From Synechococcus sp. LA31 (GTDB lineage: Bacteria > Cyanobacteriota > Cyanobacteriia > PCC-6307 > Cyanobiaceae), in assembly GCF_018502385.1 (NCBI RefSeq), contig NZ_CP075523.1:1674001-1738000 (forward strand): a stretch of 64,000 bases of DNA, given 5' to 3'. The notes under the pieces were generated by a model, which saw only the letters and a list, made by a program, of their open reading frames with translations, was not told where the DNA came from and did not search any database. Position numbers and translations under genes: made by a program. The first letter of the stretch is position 1. Each line of letters begins with the position of its first letter. Positions 54,120 through 63,820 of this stretch are shown here, piece by piece.

Positions 54120-55147
54120 GCGCCAGTGCGGCTCCCGAAGCCGCCCTGGCGGCCGGCCGCTGGGTGAAGCTGATCTGCGGTGCCGGCAACCAAGATCTTG
54201 CCGCCATCGAAGACCTCTGCGCTGTGTACAGCCTGGCCGGCGTGCACTGCATCGACGTCGCCGCTGACGCCGCTGTGGCCGCCGCCGCCCGGCGAGGCAT
54301 GGCCTGGGCCGAGCAGCGCGGTGCCCAGCGCCCCTGGCTCATGCTCAGCCTCAGTGATGGCGCCGATCCCCATTTCCGCAAGGCCCACTTCGATCCGCAG
54401 CGCTGCCCGCCCGACTGCCCCAGGCCGTGCCAGCGGGTCTGCCCGGCCCTGGCGATCGGTGCCAGCGGCGGGGTCCTGGCGGAGCGCTGCTATGGCTGCG
54501 GCCGCTGCTTGCCCGCGTGTCCGCTGGGGCTGATCGAAGAGCAGCAGGCGCTGCTCAGCGCCGCTGCCGTGCCCCAGCTGCTGGCAAGCGTTCAACCCGA
54601 TGCGGTGGAACTGCACACCCAGGCAGGGCGTCAGCGACCGTTCACAGAACGCGTGCAGCAGGTGCTCGTCAGCGGCTTACAACTGCAGCGGCTAGCGGTG
54701 AGCTGCGGCCTGGAGCGCGGCGCCGCTGCGGGGCCGCAGCCGAGCCCCCTGAGCACCCACGAGCTGGCTGCGGAGCTCTGGCAGCGCCATGTTGTGGTGC
54801 GCCAGGCCGGTCTGCGCCCGCTCTGGCAGCTCGATGGACGACCGATGAGCGGCGACGTAGGGGCCGGTACCGCCCGATCCGCTGTGAGATTGCTGGAGGC
54901 GATCCGCCCCTGGGCCCCCCCTGGCCCGCTCCAGCTGGCGGGGGGCACGAACGGCAGCACCGCAGCCTTGCTACCGCCTTCCTGTGGTGCCGCTGGGGTG
55001 GCCTTCGGCGGCGTGGCCCGCAGCCTGCTGCAACCACTGCTGCTGCAAGCCGAGGTCCGCGGACAACGTCTGCTCGAATGCCCCGACCTACTGGAGCAGG
55101 CCCTCGACAGCGCTGAAGTGCTTGTGGCTCCCTGGCTGACGCGCTGA
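54116..55147 (+). CDS. ldpA: LdpA, iron-sulfur circadian-clock input protein
   Basis: LdpA binds iron-sulfur clusters and adjusts circadian period to redox/light state in Synechococcus elongatus. The 343-residue product has ferredoxin-like cysteine clusters: [14 protein letters not shown] near residue 100, and [15 protein letters not shown] near 125. A C-terminal domain beginning at about 155 is family specific. The likely start is TTG 54116, overlapping ndhN. Role by homology only. Confidence 0.9.
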   Translation: MSASAAPEAALAAGRWVKLICGAGNQDLAAIEDLCAVYSLAGVHCIDVAADAAVAAAARRGMAWAEQRGAQRPWLMLSLSDGADPHFRKAHFDPQRCPPDCPRPCQRVCPALAIGASGGVLAERCYGCGRCLPACPLGLIEEQQALLSAAAVPQLLASVQPDAVELHTQAGRQRPFTERVQQVLVSGLQLQRLAVSCGLERGAAAGPQPSPLSTHELAAELWQRHVVVRQAGLRPLWQLDGRPMSGDVGAGTARSAVRLLEAIRPWAPPGPLQLAGGTNGSTAALLPPSCGAAGVAFGGVARSLLQPLLLQAEVRGQRLLECPDLLEQALDSAEVLVAPWLTR

Positions 55148-55199
55148 TGGCTAGAACGCCCGTTCAGGAGTCACGGCCCCACTGCCGACTCCACCCACT

Positions 55200-56852
55200 G
55201 TGATGGTTTCCGCTCCGATCACCCCTCAGCGCATCACCGACGATCTCGATCGGCTGCTGGAGGTGCTGCCCGATCCCGTGCGTGAAGCCTTGGCGCCTGC
55301 CGAGGCCCGTGAACAACTGCTGGAGGTGGTGCTCGATCTGGGCCGGGTGCCAGAAGCCCGCTACCCCGGCCAAGCGGTGAACCTGGGCGATGCGGTCGTG
55401 GAGCGGGCCGATCTGGCGGCGGTGGTGGAACAGCTGGGCGCCTTCGGCGGCGATAACCGCGCTGGCATCGAGCGCACCCTGCACCGCATCAGCGCCATCC
55501 GCAACCGCACCGGCACAATCGTGGGCCTCACCTGCCGGGTGGGGCGGGCCGTGTTCGGCACGGTGGCGATGGTGCGCGATCTGATGGATTCGGGCGAGTC
55601 GCTGCTGCTGATGGGCCGCCCGGGTGTGGGTAAAACCACCGCCCTGCGCGAGATCGCCCGAGTGCTGGCCGATGAGCTGGGCAAGCGGGTGGTGGTGATC
55701 GACACCAGCAACGAAATCGCTGGCGATGGCGACATCCCTCACCCCGCTATCGGGCGGGCCAGGCGCATGCAGGTGGCCAGGCCGGAACTGCAGCACCAGG
55801 TGATGATCGAGGCGGTGGAAAACCACATGCCCGAGGTGATCGTGATCGATGAGATCGGCACCGAACTCGAGGCCCAGGCAGCCCGCACCATCGCCGAACG
55901 GGGCGTGATGCTCGTGGCCACAGCGCACGGCAACGAACTGGCCAACCTGGTGAAGAACCCCACCCTCAGCGACCTGGTGGGAGGCATCGAATCGGTGACC
56001 CTTGGCGATGAAGAGGCACGCCGGCGCCGCAGCCAGAAAACGGTGCTGGAGCGGGCCGCCGAACCCACCTTTCCCCTGGCGGTCGAAATGCATAGCCGCC
56101 ACCGCTGGCTGGTGCACCGTGATGTGGCCCGCACCGTGGATTTGTTGCTGCGGGGCCAACAGCCCCGTCCGCAAGTGCGCGAGCTCGATGGCGACGGGCG
56201 CTTGCACCTGCAGGAACCGGCACAGCCCCACAGCCTGATCCGGCCAGAGCCACCCCGGGAACGCGCACAGCCCCACCGGCGCTATGCCGCCCTGGCACCG
56301 GTACCCCTGCCGGATCCAGTGGCCGATACAGACGAAGCACCAAGCCCTGCGGCCCAATCGCCCCTGATGCTGTTCGGTGTGGGAGTGAGCGAACTGCTGC
56401 TAGAGCAAGCGATCCGCAGCCGCCGGCTCCCGGTGCAATGCGTCGATGCCGTGGAAGAGGCCGATGTGGTGCTGGCCCTACGCCAGCAGCTGGGACAGCA
56501 GCCGGAGCTGCGGCGGCGGGCCCAGCTGGCCGGTGTGCCCATCCTGGTGATCAAGGCCGACACCTTGCCGCAGGTGCAGCGTGGCCTGGAGCGATTGCTG
56601 CAACGGCGCGAGCCGGCGGAGCCCCCCGAACCCACTCCTGAGCAAGGCGGCCTCGACGACGACCTGGCGGCCCTAGAGGAGTGCCGACTGGCGGTCGAGC
56701 AACTGGTGCTGGCCAAGGGGCAACCGGTGGAGCTGCTGCCGCGCAGCGAGCGGGTGCGACGGCTCCAGGCAGAGCTGGCGGAGCGCTACCAGCTGGCCTC
56801 GGCGGAGTTTGGCAGCGGACGCCAGCAGCGGTTGCGCATCTTCCCGCGCTGA
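55200..56852 (+). CDS. Ycf45-like AAA ATPase with C-terminal R3H domain
   Basis: The 550-residue protein contains a SpoIIIAA-like/Ycf45 ATPase. Walker A is GRPGVGKTTALREIARVL (about residues 139-156), and Walker B is in EVIVIDEIGTELEAQAART. A proline-rich linker follows, then an R3H-like end (RRLQAELAERYQLASAE). In the R3H motif RxxxH the His is Ala here. The family is found in cyanobacteria and red-algal plastids; function is unknown. ATG 55200 and an adjacent ATG are both possible. Confidence 0.87.
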   Translation: MMVSAPITPQRITDDLDRLLEVLPDPVREALAPAEAREQLLEVVLDLGRVPEARYPGQAVNLGDAVVERADLAAVVEQLGAFGGDNRAGIERTLHRISAIRNRTGTIVGLTCRVGRAVFGTVAMVRDLMDSGESLLLMGRPGVGKTTALREIARVLADELGKRVVVIDTSNEIAGDGDIPHPAIGRARRMQVARPELQHQVMIEAVENHMPEVIVIDEIGTELEAQAARTIAERGVMLVATAHGNELANLVKNPTLSDLVGGIESVTLGDEEARRRRSQKTVLERAAEPTFPLAVEMHSRHRWLVHRDVARTVDLLLRGQQPRPQVRELDGDGRLHLQEPAQPHSLIRPEPPRERAQPHRRYAALAPVPLPDPVADTDEAPSPAAQSPLMLFGVGVSELLLEQAIRSRRLPVQCVDAVEEADVVLALRQQLGQQPELRRRAQLAGVPILVIKADTLPQVQRGLERLLQRREPAEPPEPTPEQGGLDDDLAALEECRLAVEQLVLAKGQPVELLPRSERVRRLQAELAERYQLASAEFGSGRQQRLRIFPR

Positions 56853-56961
56853 GGAGCAGCCAGGAGATTGGCCAGTCGAGATTGACGAAGGTCGACCCGC
56901 TGTGGGTAACTATCTGAGTGCTCGCACAGCAGCGCTTCGGCGCCGATCCTGAGCGACTCGT

Positions 56962-57033
56962 TGGGCCGTCGCCAAGTGGTAAGGCAGCGGGTTTTGGTCC
57001 CGCCATTCCTAGGTTCGAATCCTAGCGGCCCAG
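56962..57033 (+). tRNA. trnQ-UUG: tRNA-Gln(UUG)
   Basis: The 72-nt sequence has acceptor arms TGGGCCG/CGGCCCA with discriminator G, a D arm GCCAAGTGGTAAGGC, an anticodon arm GCGGG-TTTTGGT-CCCGC giving anticodon UUG, and T loop GGTTCGAATCC. CCA is not encoded. The next gene starts 18 bp downstream. Confidence 0.95.
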
Positions 57034-57051
57034 TTTTGAACTCCCCCAGCC

Positions 57052-57804
57052 ATGGCTGAAGCGCCGCTGCTGGTGTTTGACTTCGACGGCGTGCTCGTTG
57101 ACGGCATGGCTGAGTATTGGTGGAGTGCTCGGCGCGCCGCCCTCGCCCTGCGCCCAGAGCGGCACCTACCCGAGCAGGCCCCAGCCGCTTTCAGCCAGCT
57201 GCGCCCGCTGATCCACAAAGGCTGGGAGATGGTGCTGGCAGCCCTGGAGCTCTCCAGGCCGGACCTCAACCTGCCGGCCTACCTCGCCGATTACGACCAC
57301 CACCTTCAGACCGCGCTGAGGCGCTGGCAACTGGAGCCCCAGGCCCTGCAGCAGACTCTCGAGCAACAACGAGCCGAGGCGATCCAAGCGGCACCCGCCG
57401 CTTGGCTGTCCCTCCATCGTCCTTACCCCGGCATCCTCGAGCGACTGCAGGCCCTGGAGGCTGAAGGAAGCCCCTGGCGTGTGCTGACCACCAAGGGAGG
57501 GGCCTTCGCCCGCCAGCTCCTAAAGGCCTACGGCCTGACGCCTGAGGCGGTGGACGGGCACGAGCAGGGCAGCAAGCCCGAGGTGCTGGATCAGCTCAGC
57601 CGGCAACAGGCGCGGCCGCTGTGGTTTGTGGAAGACCGGCGACCCACGCTGGAAGCGGTGCGAGCCACGCCCTCACTGCAGGCCGTGCGCTGCTTCCTAG
57701 TGTCGTGGGGCTACCTGGCCCCAGGCGATCTGGAGCAGCTACCTGCAGGCATCACGGCCCTGCATCCCGAACAATTCGCCGCACCCCTGGCGCGCTGGCC
57801 CTGA
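57052..57804 (+). CDS. HAD-superfamily phosphatase-like hydrolase
   Basis: The 250-residue protein begins with HAD motif I in LVFDFDGVLVDGM and has motif II around VLTTKGG, a Lys in GSKPEVL and motif III in WFVEDRRPTLEAV. It is a cytosolic phosphohydrolase of the phosphoglycolate-phosphatase-like class; the substrate is unknown. It follows tRNA-Gln and precedes recA. Confidence 0.85.
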   Translation: MAEAPLLVFDFDGVLVDGMAEYWWSARRAALALRPERHLPEQAPAAFSQLRPLIHKGWEMVLAALELSRPDLNLPAYLADYDHHLQTALRRWQLEPQALQQTLEQQRAEAIQAAPAAWLSLHRPYPGILERLQALEAEGSPWRVLTTKGGAFARQLLKAYGLTPEAVDGHEQGSKPEVLDQLSRQQARPLWFVEDRRPTLEAVRATPSLQAVRCFLVSWGYLAPGDLEQLPAGITALHPEQFAAPLARWP

Positions 57805-57812
57805 TCCGTTAG

Positions 57813-57826
57813 CGTACGCCTGTACT
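57813..57826 (+). promoter_or_regulatory. LexA-type (SOS) box upstream of recA
   Basis: The 14-mer CGTACGCCTGTACT matches the cyanobacterial LexA consensus RGTACNNNDGTWCB at every defined position except the first base. It contains two GTAC half-sites separated by four bases. It lies 135 bases upstream of the recA ATG, in the promoter region. Confidence 0.6.
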
Positions 57827-57960
57827 ACAGCCAGATGGAGCCGGCAGCGGTGAAACATCTGGCGCCTGCGGTGGCACTTCTCTTGATGAGGTCGCTCAGG
57901 ATGGGGTCGGTTCCGCCGGCTCCCTGCACCGCGGCCTGCCCCCATCGCTGATTCGCAGAC

Positions 57961-59097
<1,137 letters not shown>

Positions 59098-59111
59098 GCT
59101 CAGCCAATCAA

Positions 59112-59139
59112 AAGCCCCCACCCAATTGGGCGGGGGCTT
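59112..59139. terminator. Rho-independent terminator shared by recA and the DUF1815 gene
   Basis: The long inverted repeat AAGCCCCC-ACCC-AATT-GGG-CGGGGGCTT lies 15 bases after recA. The minus strand carries TTTT after the stem, so it terminates DUF1815 well, and recA as a stem with few T residues. Confidence 0.8.
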
Positions 59140-59157
59140 CCCAACACATGCGCCTCT

Positions 59158-59496
59158 TCAGGCCGTGATAGTGGCCGCCAAGGGGGTGTGCTGGCCATGG
59201 AGTGTCGCTGCAACACGCTCCAGCTCCTGGATGGCCTCAGCCCCTTCAAACTTCACAAGCTCATGGCCGTTGCGGGATTCCACCCAACTGATGCCGTAAT
59301 CGGAGACGAGGAAGCGCACCATGTGGCCATCGCCTAGATCGGCCACGAACGAAGCACCATGACCATCACGGCCATCCCCGCAGACGTAACACGTGGCCGC
59401 AAATCCCTTCTGCTGGAGGCCGTCGGCGAGAGCGCGCAGGCTCATCACCAGGTCTTCCACGACGGATCGGTAGTGCTCAGCAAGACGCGCGAACAT
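59158..59496 (-). CDS. DUF1815 family protein
   Basis: The 112-residue product has the family pattern MFARLAEHYRSVVEDLVMSL, CYVCGDGRDGHGASFVADLG and VSDYGISWVESRNGHELVKF. The two close Cys residues could bind metal or form a disulfide. The family is confined to cyanobacteria and its function is unknown. ATG 59496 is preferred over the longer frame to 59517. Confidence 0.87.
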   Translation of the reverse strand: MFARLAEHYRSVVEDLVMSLRALADGLQQKGFAATCYVCGDGRDGHGASFVADLGDGHMVRFLVSDYGISWVESRNGHELVKFEGAEAIQELERVAATLHGQHTPLAATITA

Positions 59497-59611
59497 GGGC
59501 GCAGAGCATTGAATCAACCGATCCTAAGCTTTTCTTCAGGATTGCGCGGGTAGGACTAGCCAGCAAGCCGCCTCTGTCATCGTTCGCAAACGTGGGCGGG
59601 ATGGAGCGGGA

Positions 59612-59857
59612 TCAGCCGTCAGCCAAGTCCCACCAGCCAACTGCAGGGCCGACGAAGCGCACGATCACCCAGAACAGCACCAGGGCAGCGATCCCCACCC
59701 ACGCTCCCCGTGTGGTGATCTGAACAAATTGCTCACCCTGCTGCTGGGTGAGTGGCAACCAAGGGGCAATCCGCGGCGATGTATCAACCGCCTTGGCCTT
59801 GGTGGGCTTCGGCCGGGGTGGCAACCCCTGTTCAGCGCGGCGCTTGGCCTCTCCCAT
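59612..59857 (-). CDS. DUF2839 family small membrane protein
   Basis: The 81-residue product starts MGEAKRRAEQGLPPRPKPTK, a basic N terminus, and has one transmembrane helix near residues 52-72 (AWVGIAALVLFWVIVRFVG). This matches DUF2839, a cyanobacterial family of unknown function. It lies 36 bp downstream of the helicase-like gene's end, on the same strand direction. Confidence 0.82.
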   Translation of the reverse strand: MGEAKRRAEQGLPPRPKPTKAKAVDTSPRIAPWLPLTQQQGEQFVQITTRGAWVGIAALVLFWVIVRFVGPAVGWWDLADG

Positions 59858-59893
59858 CGAGCCTGATCGCATCAGGGCCACAGGCTAAGGGGC

Positions 59894-61327
59894 TCAATCG
59901 GGACGCAACCGGGTCAGTGCCACCCAAGGCTCCAGGGCCTCCAGCACCGCACGGCCCCAGCCGCGCCGGCGCAGTCGGCCATCCAGCACGGCCAGACGGC
60001 CACTGCTACGGCGCACACCGGCCACCGCCAGCTGCAGGCGCTGCAGGGCCTCAGGCAACAACAACTCACGAAACCAATCACGGCCTTGCAAGCGCAGCGC
60101 GGCCACCCGCGCCGCCGTTAGGGGATCTTCGATGCTGGCGATGGGCAGGGTGGCCACTACCAGCTGGACCGGCAGGGGAAGGCGCGGCTGGTGCTCCAAC
60201 CACCAGCTCCAACTGCAACAGATCACGCCATTGCTCTCGGGCGCGGTGAGTTCATGCCCCACCCGCGACCCGAATTCCGCGGCAAGGCCGCTGGTGAGGC
60301 CCAGCCTCAATCCTTCATCGTCAAGCAGCACCACCGTGAGTCCGCTCTGGCCGAGCACCAGGCGGCGGCACTGATCGAGCAGGTGAGCGGCGTAGTGAGG
60401 GGCATTCGGCAGCGGCTGCCCCTGGGGCGCAAACAACGGCAGGGGATCGAGCAGGGGCGGATCCGCGAGGCAAAGCTCCACCAGGGGCGTCAAGCCAAAC
60501 GTTGGCCCCTGCCCCTGTGGCCATGGGCCAACGAGCACCAGCCCCCGCCCCTCCAACAACCCAGGCAGCTCCACCAGGGGATTGAGCGGCTGGCGATGCC
60601 ACTGCCACTGAAGCAACGCGGCGTTGATCCTGGCCCAGCTGGTCCAGCCATCCCTGCTACTGGCCATCCACCGGGGCCACGGCTCAGGCAGCTGACCCAG
60701 CACGGAAAGCAGCTGACGCAGGGGGGCTTCATCTTCAGGAGCAATCGCCACCTGCTGCAGCGGACCGCAGGGTCGCGCCAACAGGCGGCGGCTGAGCCGT
60801 TCATGCAGCTCCAACAGGCTGGCTGACGCTGCCGGCAGGCTGCGGCGCAGCTGCTCCCAATGGCTGGTGTCGATCACCACCGCCAGGGCTTCACGCAGCT
60901 GAGGTTCCAGCAACTCCCCCTCGGGCACCACCAGCTGATGGTCGGCGAGGGTTCCCGCTCGCCAGGCCTGCACCAGCTGATCGTGCTGCAGCAGCCACAA
61001 CTGACCAGCTGGAGGCGGCTGCGGGCCTTCCCAGCAGGGAAGGCTGAGGCCAACCGCTTCCAGCCTGGGCAACTCCACCTGCAGCAACCGCTGCCGCAGC
61101 CCAGCGCTCACCACCATCGCCACAGGCTGCTGATGCAGGGCCAGGGGCACCAAGAGCCCCAACAGCCAGCTGGGATCGCTGCCGGGCGCCAGACGCACCA
61201 GGGTTTGATCAGCGCGCCGGAGGCTGCGGGCCACCAAACGGCTCAAGGTGAGGTGATGGGGCCAGCGGGGTTCACCGCCTTGCTGCAGCAAAGCCTTGAG
61301 TTGGTGGTGAGCCCGCGCTTCCAACAT
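59894..61327 (-). CDS. DinG/Rad3-like helicase homologue with degenerate ATPase motifs
   Basis: From ATG 61327 the 477-residue protein follows the superfamily-2 DinG/XPD order: a start MLEARAHHQLKALLQQ, the Walker A place near residues 47-53, a DEAH place near 153, and a motif-VI-like end QLAVAGVRRSSGRLAVLDGR. The ATPase motifs are broken: the Walker A place reads APGSDPS with no GK(T/S), and the DEAH place reads DTSH. It is full-length without frameshift. ATG 61375 is an alternative start that overlaps tyrA. A non-catalytic, DNA- or protein-binding role is inferred. Confidence 0.7.
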   Translation of the reverse strand: MLEARAHHQLKALLQQGGEPRWPHHLTLSRLVARSLRRADQTLVRLAPGSDPSWLLGLLVPLALHQQPVAMVVSAGLRQRLLQVELPRLEAVGLSLPCWEGPQPPPAGQLWLLQHDQLVQAWRAGTLADHQLVVPEGELLEPQLREALAVVIDTSHWEQLRRSLPAASASLLELHERLSRRLLARPCGPLQQVAIAPEDEAPLRQLLSVLGQLPEPWPRWMASSRDGWTSWARINAALLQWQWHRQPLNPLVELPGLLEGRGLVLVGPWPQGQGPTFGLTPLVELCLADPPLLDPLPLFAPQGQPLPNAPHYAAHLLDQCRRLVLGQSGLTVVLLDDEGLRLGLTSGLAAEFGSRVGHELTAPESNGVICCSWSWWLEHQPRLPLPVQLVVATLPIASIEDPLTAARVAALRLQGRDWFRELLLPEALQRLQLAVAGVRRSSGRLAVLDGRLRRRGWGRAVLEALEPWVALTRLRPD

Positions 61328-61368
61328 CGTGAAATCGTAGGAAGCTGGCCCCAAGACACTGTTCAGCA

Positions 61369-62259
61369 ATGACATCCAGGCAAAGGGACCTGGTCCAAGA
61401 TCCGGGCCCCCTGCGCGATCAGCCGGTGGGCATCGTGGGCCTGGGGCTGATCGGAGGATCGCTGGGGCTTGATCTACAAGCTGCCGGGGTGGAGGTCCGA
61501 GCACTGGTGCACCGAGAGAGCACGGCGCAACGGGCTCGCCAGCGCCAGCTCGCCAATGTGATCAGCATCGATCCCGCCGTGCTGCAGGGCTGCGGGCTGA
61601 TCGTGCTAGCCCTCCCCCTCGATCGGCTGCTCGAGCCTTCACCTGAGCTCCTGGCAGCCCTGCCCAGCCATGCGGTGATCACCGATGTGGGCTCCGTCAA
61701 GCAGCCGGTGCTGCAGCGCTGGCAGGGCGTACACGAGCGTTTTGTGGCCAGCCATCCGATGGCCGGCACCGCCGAAGCTGGGGTCGAGGCTGGCCTGCGG
61801 GGCTTGTTTGCGGGGCGGCCCTGGGTGGTTACGCCCGATGCCAGCACGGATCTAGGCGCCCTGGCCATGGTGCAGCAACTGGCGGGTGTCGTTCAGGCGC
61901 AGTGGCTGAGCTGCACCGCACCTGCCCACGACCAGGCCGTGGCCCTGATCTCCCACATGCCCGTACTGGTGAGTGCGGCCCTCCTGGAAACGGCCGAACA
62001 AGGCGGCCAGGCCGCCGCTGCCGCAGAGCTCGTGCGGCAGCTGGCCTCAAGCGGCTTCGCCGATACGAGCAGGATTGGAGGCGGCAACCCCGAGCTCGGT
62101 GCGCTGATGAGTCGATGCAACCGCGAGGCGGTCTTGCAAGCGCTGGCTCGCTACCGCTGCCAGCTCGAGAGCCTCGAAGAGCTTGTGCAAGACGAGCAGT
62201 GGGGTCCGCTGCAGACCCGGCTGCAACACTGCCAATCCATCCGGCCTGAATTCCTGTAA
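61369..62259 (+). CDS. tyrA: Prephenate/arogenate dehydrogenase
   Basis: TyrA oxidatively decarboxylates prephenate or arogenate in tyrosine synthesis; cyanobacterial enzymes favour arogenate and NADP. The 296-residue product has GIVGLGLIGGSLGLDL, the dinucleotide motif, SHPMAGTAEAGVEAGLRGLF and the His/Arg-containing C-terminal region FADTSRIGGGNPEL. No ACT domain is present. ATG 61369 is used; GTG 61426 would remove the nonconserved first 19 residues. It is divergent from the helicase-like gene. Confidence 0.93.
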   Translation: MTSRQRDLVQDPGPLRDQPVGIVGLGLIGGSLGLDLQAAGVEVRALVHRESTAQRARQRQLANVISIDPAVLQGCGLIVLALPLDRLLEPSPELLAALPSHAVITDVGSVKQPVLQRWQGVHERFVASHPMAGTAEAGVEAGLRGLFAGRPWVVTPDASTDLGALAMVQQLAGVVQAQWLSCTAPAHDQAVALISHMPVLVSAALLETAEQGGQAAAAAELVRQLASSGFADTSRIGGGNPELGALMSRCNREAVLQALARYRCQLESLEELVQDEQWGPLQTRLQHCQSIRPEFL

Positions 62260-62268
62260 AGCCAGAGA

Positions 62269-63771
62269 TCAGCCCCGCAGTTTGAGCTTGCGGCCGGAGC
62301 TGGCGAGCAGTTGCCGGCAAGCCGTGAAGGCCGACAAGCTCACCCCAGCAGTGCCCTCGCCGGGATAAATCGCATCACCGCAGAGCCAAAGACCTGGCAG
62401 CGGCGTGCGGCTCGCCAAGCCGAACGGACCAAAACGACTGGGATGCTGCCCTAAGCCTCCAACGAAGCCAAAGGGCCGGCCGGTCCAACCGGCGAAGCCA
62501 CGTGGCGTTGCCAGTTCGGCATGGAGGTAATCCTCAGGGGCTACAGCGAGCAGCTGCTGAAGACCGGCCTGAATCCCAGCGAGGGCCTGATATTTGCGCT
62601 GCTGATACTCAGGCTCGGGCAGGCCAAACCAAGGCTTAGCTGGCGTAAACACACTGGCGATCAAGGTGGCCTGGCCAGCGGGCGCGCGGCCATCGCTTTC
62701 GGCGCTGATCGACACAAACAGGCTGCCGGGATCGCTCCACTCCAGCTGCGCGTGCAAACCAAAATGCTCTGGCAATCGCTCCCGTTCCACTGCCCCGTAG
62801 AGCACCAGCGCACCGGAGGGATCGGGAAAGCCATGGATGCGCTTGCCGTAGCCCTCAGGCAGCGACTCACCGAGCAAGGCAGGTAGCAGCTGAGGCGGCA
62901 GGGTGCTTACCACCTGATCGGCATGGAGCACAAAAGGGCGTTGACCCGGCGCCTGGCCCTCCAGCCGCCAACCATCGGCGCCAGGCCGCAAGCTCTCCAC
63001 CCGGTGACGCAAGCGCAGCACTCCACCGGCGATGGCCAAAGCCCGCTCAAGCGAACCACTGAGCTGTTGCATCGACCCCTGCAGATGCCAAAGCCCGAGG
63101 GGCGCCTGGGCCATCGCCAACACGGTGGCGCCATAAAGCGCTGCGGTGCGATCGGCAGGCTCCTGGGAATAGAGCTTTAGCTGCAGATCCAGAAAACGTC
63201 GCAAGCGCTGATCACCGCCGCAACCAGTGAGCTGGAGCAGATCAGCGATGGTGGCACCCACCAGCACGCCACTGGCCAGGGTGCCCGGGCCCACCGCTGT
63301 TAGTAGCTGTTGCAGGTCCCAGAGGTTGCGGGGCGGCAGCACCGGATCGCGGCCAGCAAAGGCCCAGTTGCTGCGGTGCAGCCACGCACAAAGCTGCCAA
63401 AACGGCTCGCTACCCGGAAATTGATGTTGCCGCTCTTGGCGCCAGCGCTCTGGATCACGCCAGAGGTGAATCAGATCGCGCTCACCATCCAGCAGCACGC
63501 TGCAACCAGGATCCAAAGGACTGGCCTGCGGCAGCGGCACGCCAAGGTGTTGAAACAGCCGCTGGTGGATCCCGCCCTGCTCAAAACCAGCTACCTGGGT
63601 GGCGCCTGCATCAAAGGTGTAGGGCCCGCGTCGGAAGGTACCCGCACAACCGCCGCTCTGGCTATGAGCCTCCAGCAGCTCCACCTGTAGCCCTTCTGCG
63701 GCCAGCAGGGCTGCGGCGGTGAGGCCGGCGATGCCGCCCCCCACCACCGCCACATCACAACGGCTCAACAT
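62269..63771 (-). CDS. crtD: Carotenoid C-3',4' desaturase
   Basis: CrtD desaturates the 3',4' bond in the myxoxanthophyll pathway. The 500-residue flavoprotein starts MLSRCDVAVVGGGIAGLTAA with the FAD motif and ends with LCGDAIYPGEGTAGVSLSAF, as in the CrtI/CrtD group. It converges on tyrA with a 9-bp gap. The assignment CrtD versus the related CrtO/CrtH/CrtISO is by overall appearance; I am fairly but not fully sure. Confidence 0.82.
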   Translation of the reverse strand: MLSRCDVAVVGGGIAGLTAAALLAAEGLQVELLEAHSQSGGCAGTFRRGPYTFDAGATQVAGFEQGGIHQRLFQHLGVPLPQASPLDPGCSVLLDGERDLIHLWRDPERWRQERQHQFPGSEPFWQLCAWLHRSNWAFAGRDPVLPPRNLWDLQQLLTAVGPGTLASGVLVGATIADLLQLTGCGGDQRLRRFLDLQLKLYSQEPADRTAALYGATVLAMAQAPLGLWHLQGSMQQLSGSLERALAIAGGVLRLRHRVESLRPGADGWRLEGQAPGQRPFVLHADQVVSTLPPQLLPALLGESLPEGYGKRIHGFPDPSGALVLYGAVERERLPEHFGLHAQLEWSDPGSLFVSISAESDGRAPAGQATLIASVFTPAKPWFGLPEPEYQQRKYQALAGIQAGLQQLLAVAPEDYLHAELATPRGFAGWTGRPFGFVGGLGQHPSRFGPFGLASRTPLPGLWLCGDAIYPGEGTAGVSLSAFTACRQLLASSGRKLKLRG

Positions 63772-63820
63772 GGCGGCATGCTGACAGTGCCTCCGATGCC
63801 GGCGTGAGTCAGGTGCCGCC

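Noticed and set aside
55164-56357. Long minus-strand open frame (397 codons) opposite the Ycf45-like gene
   Set aside because: His/Gln-rich shadow frame without a family; the plus-strand ATPase has clear Walker motifs.
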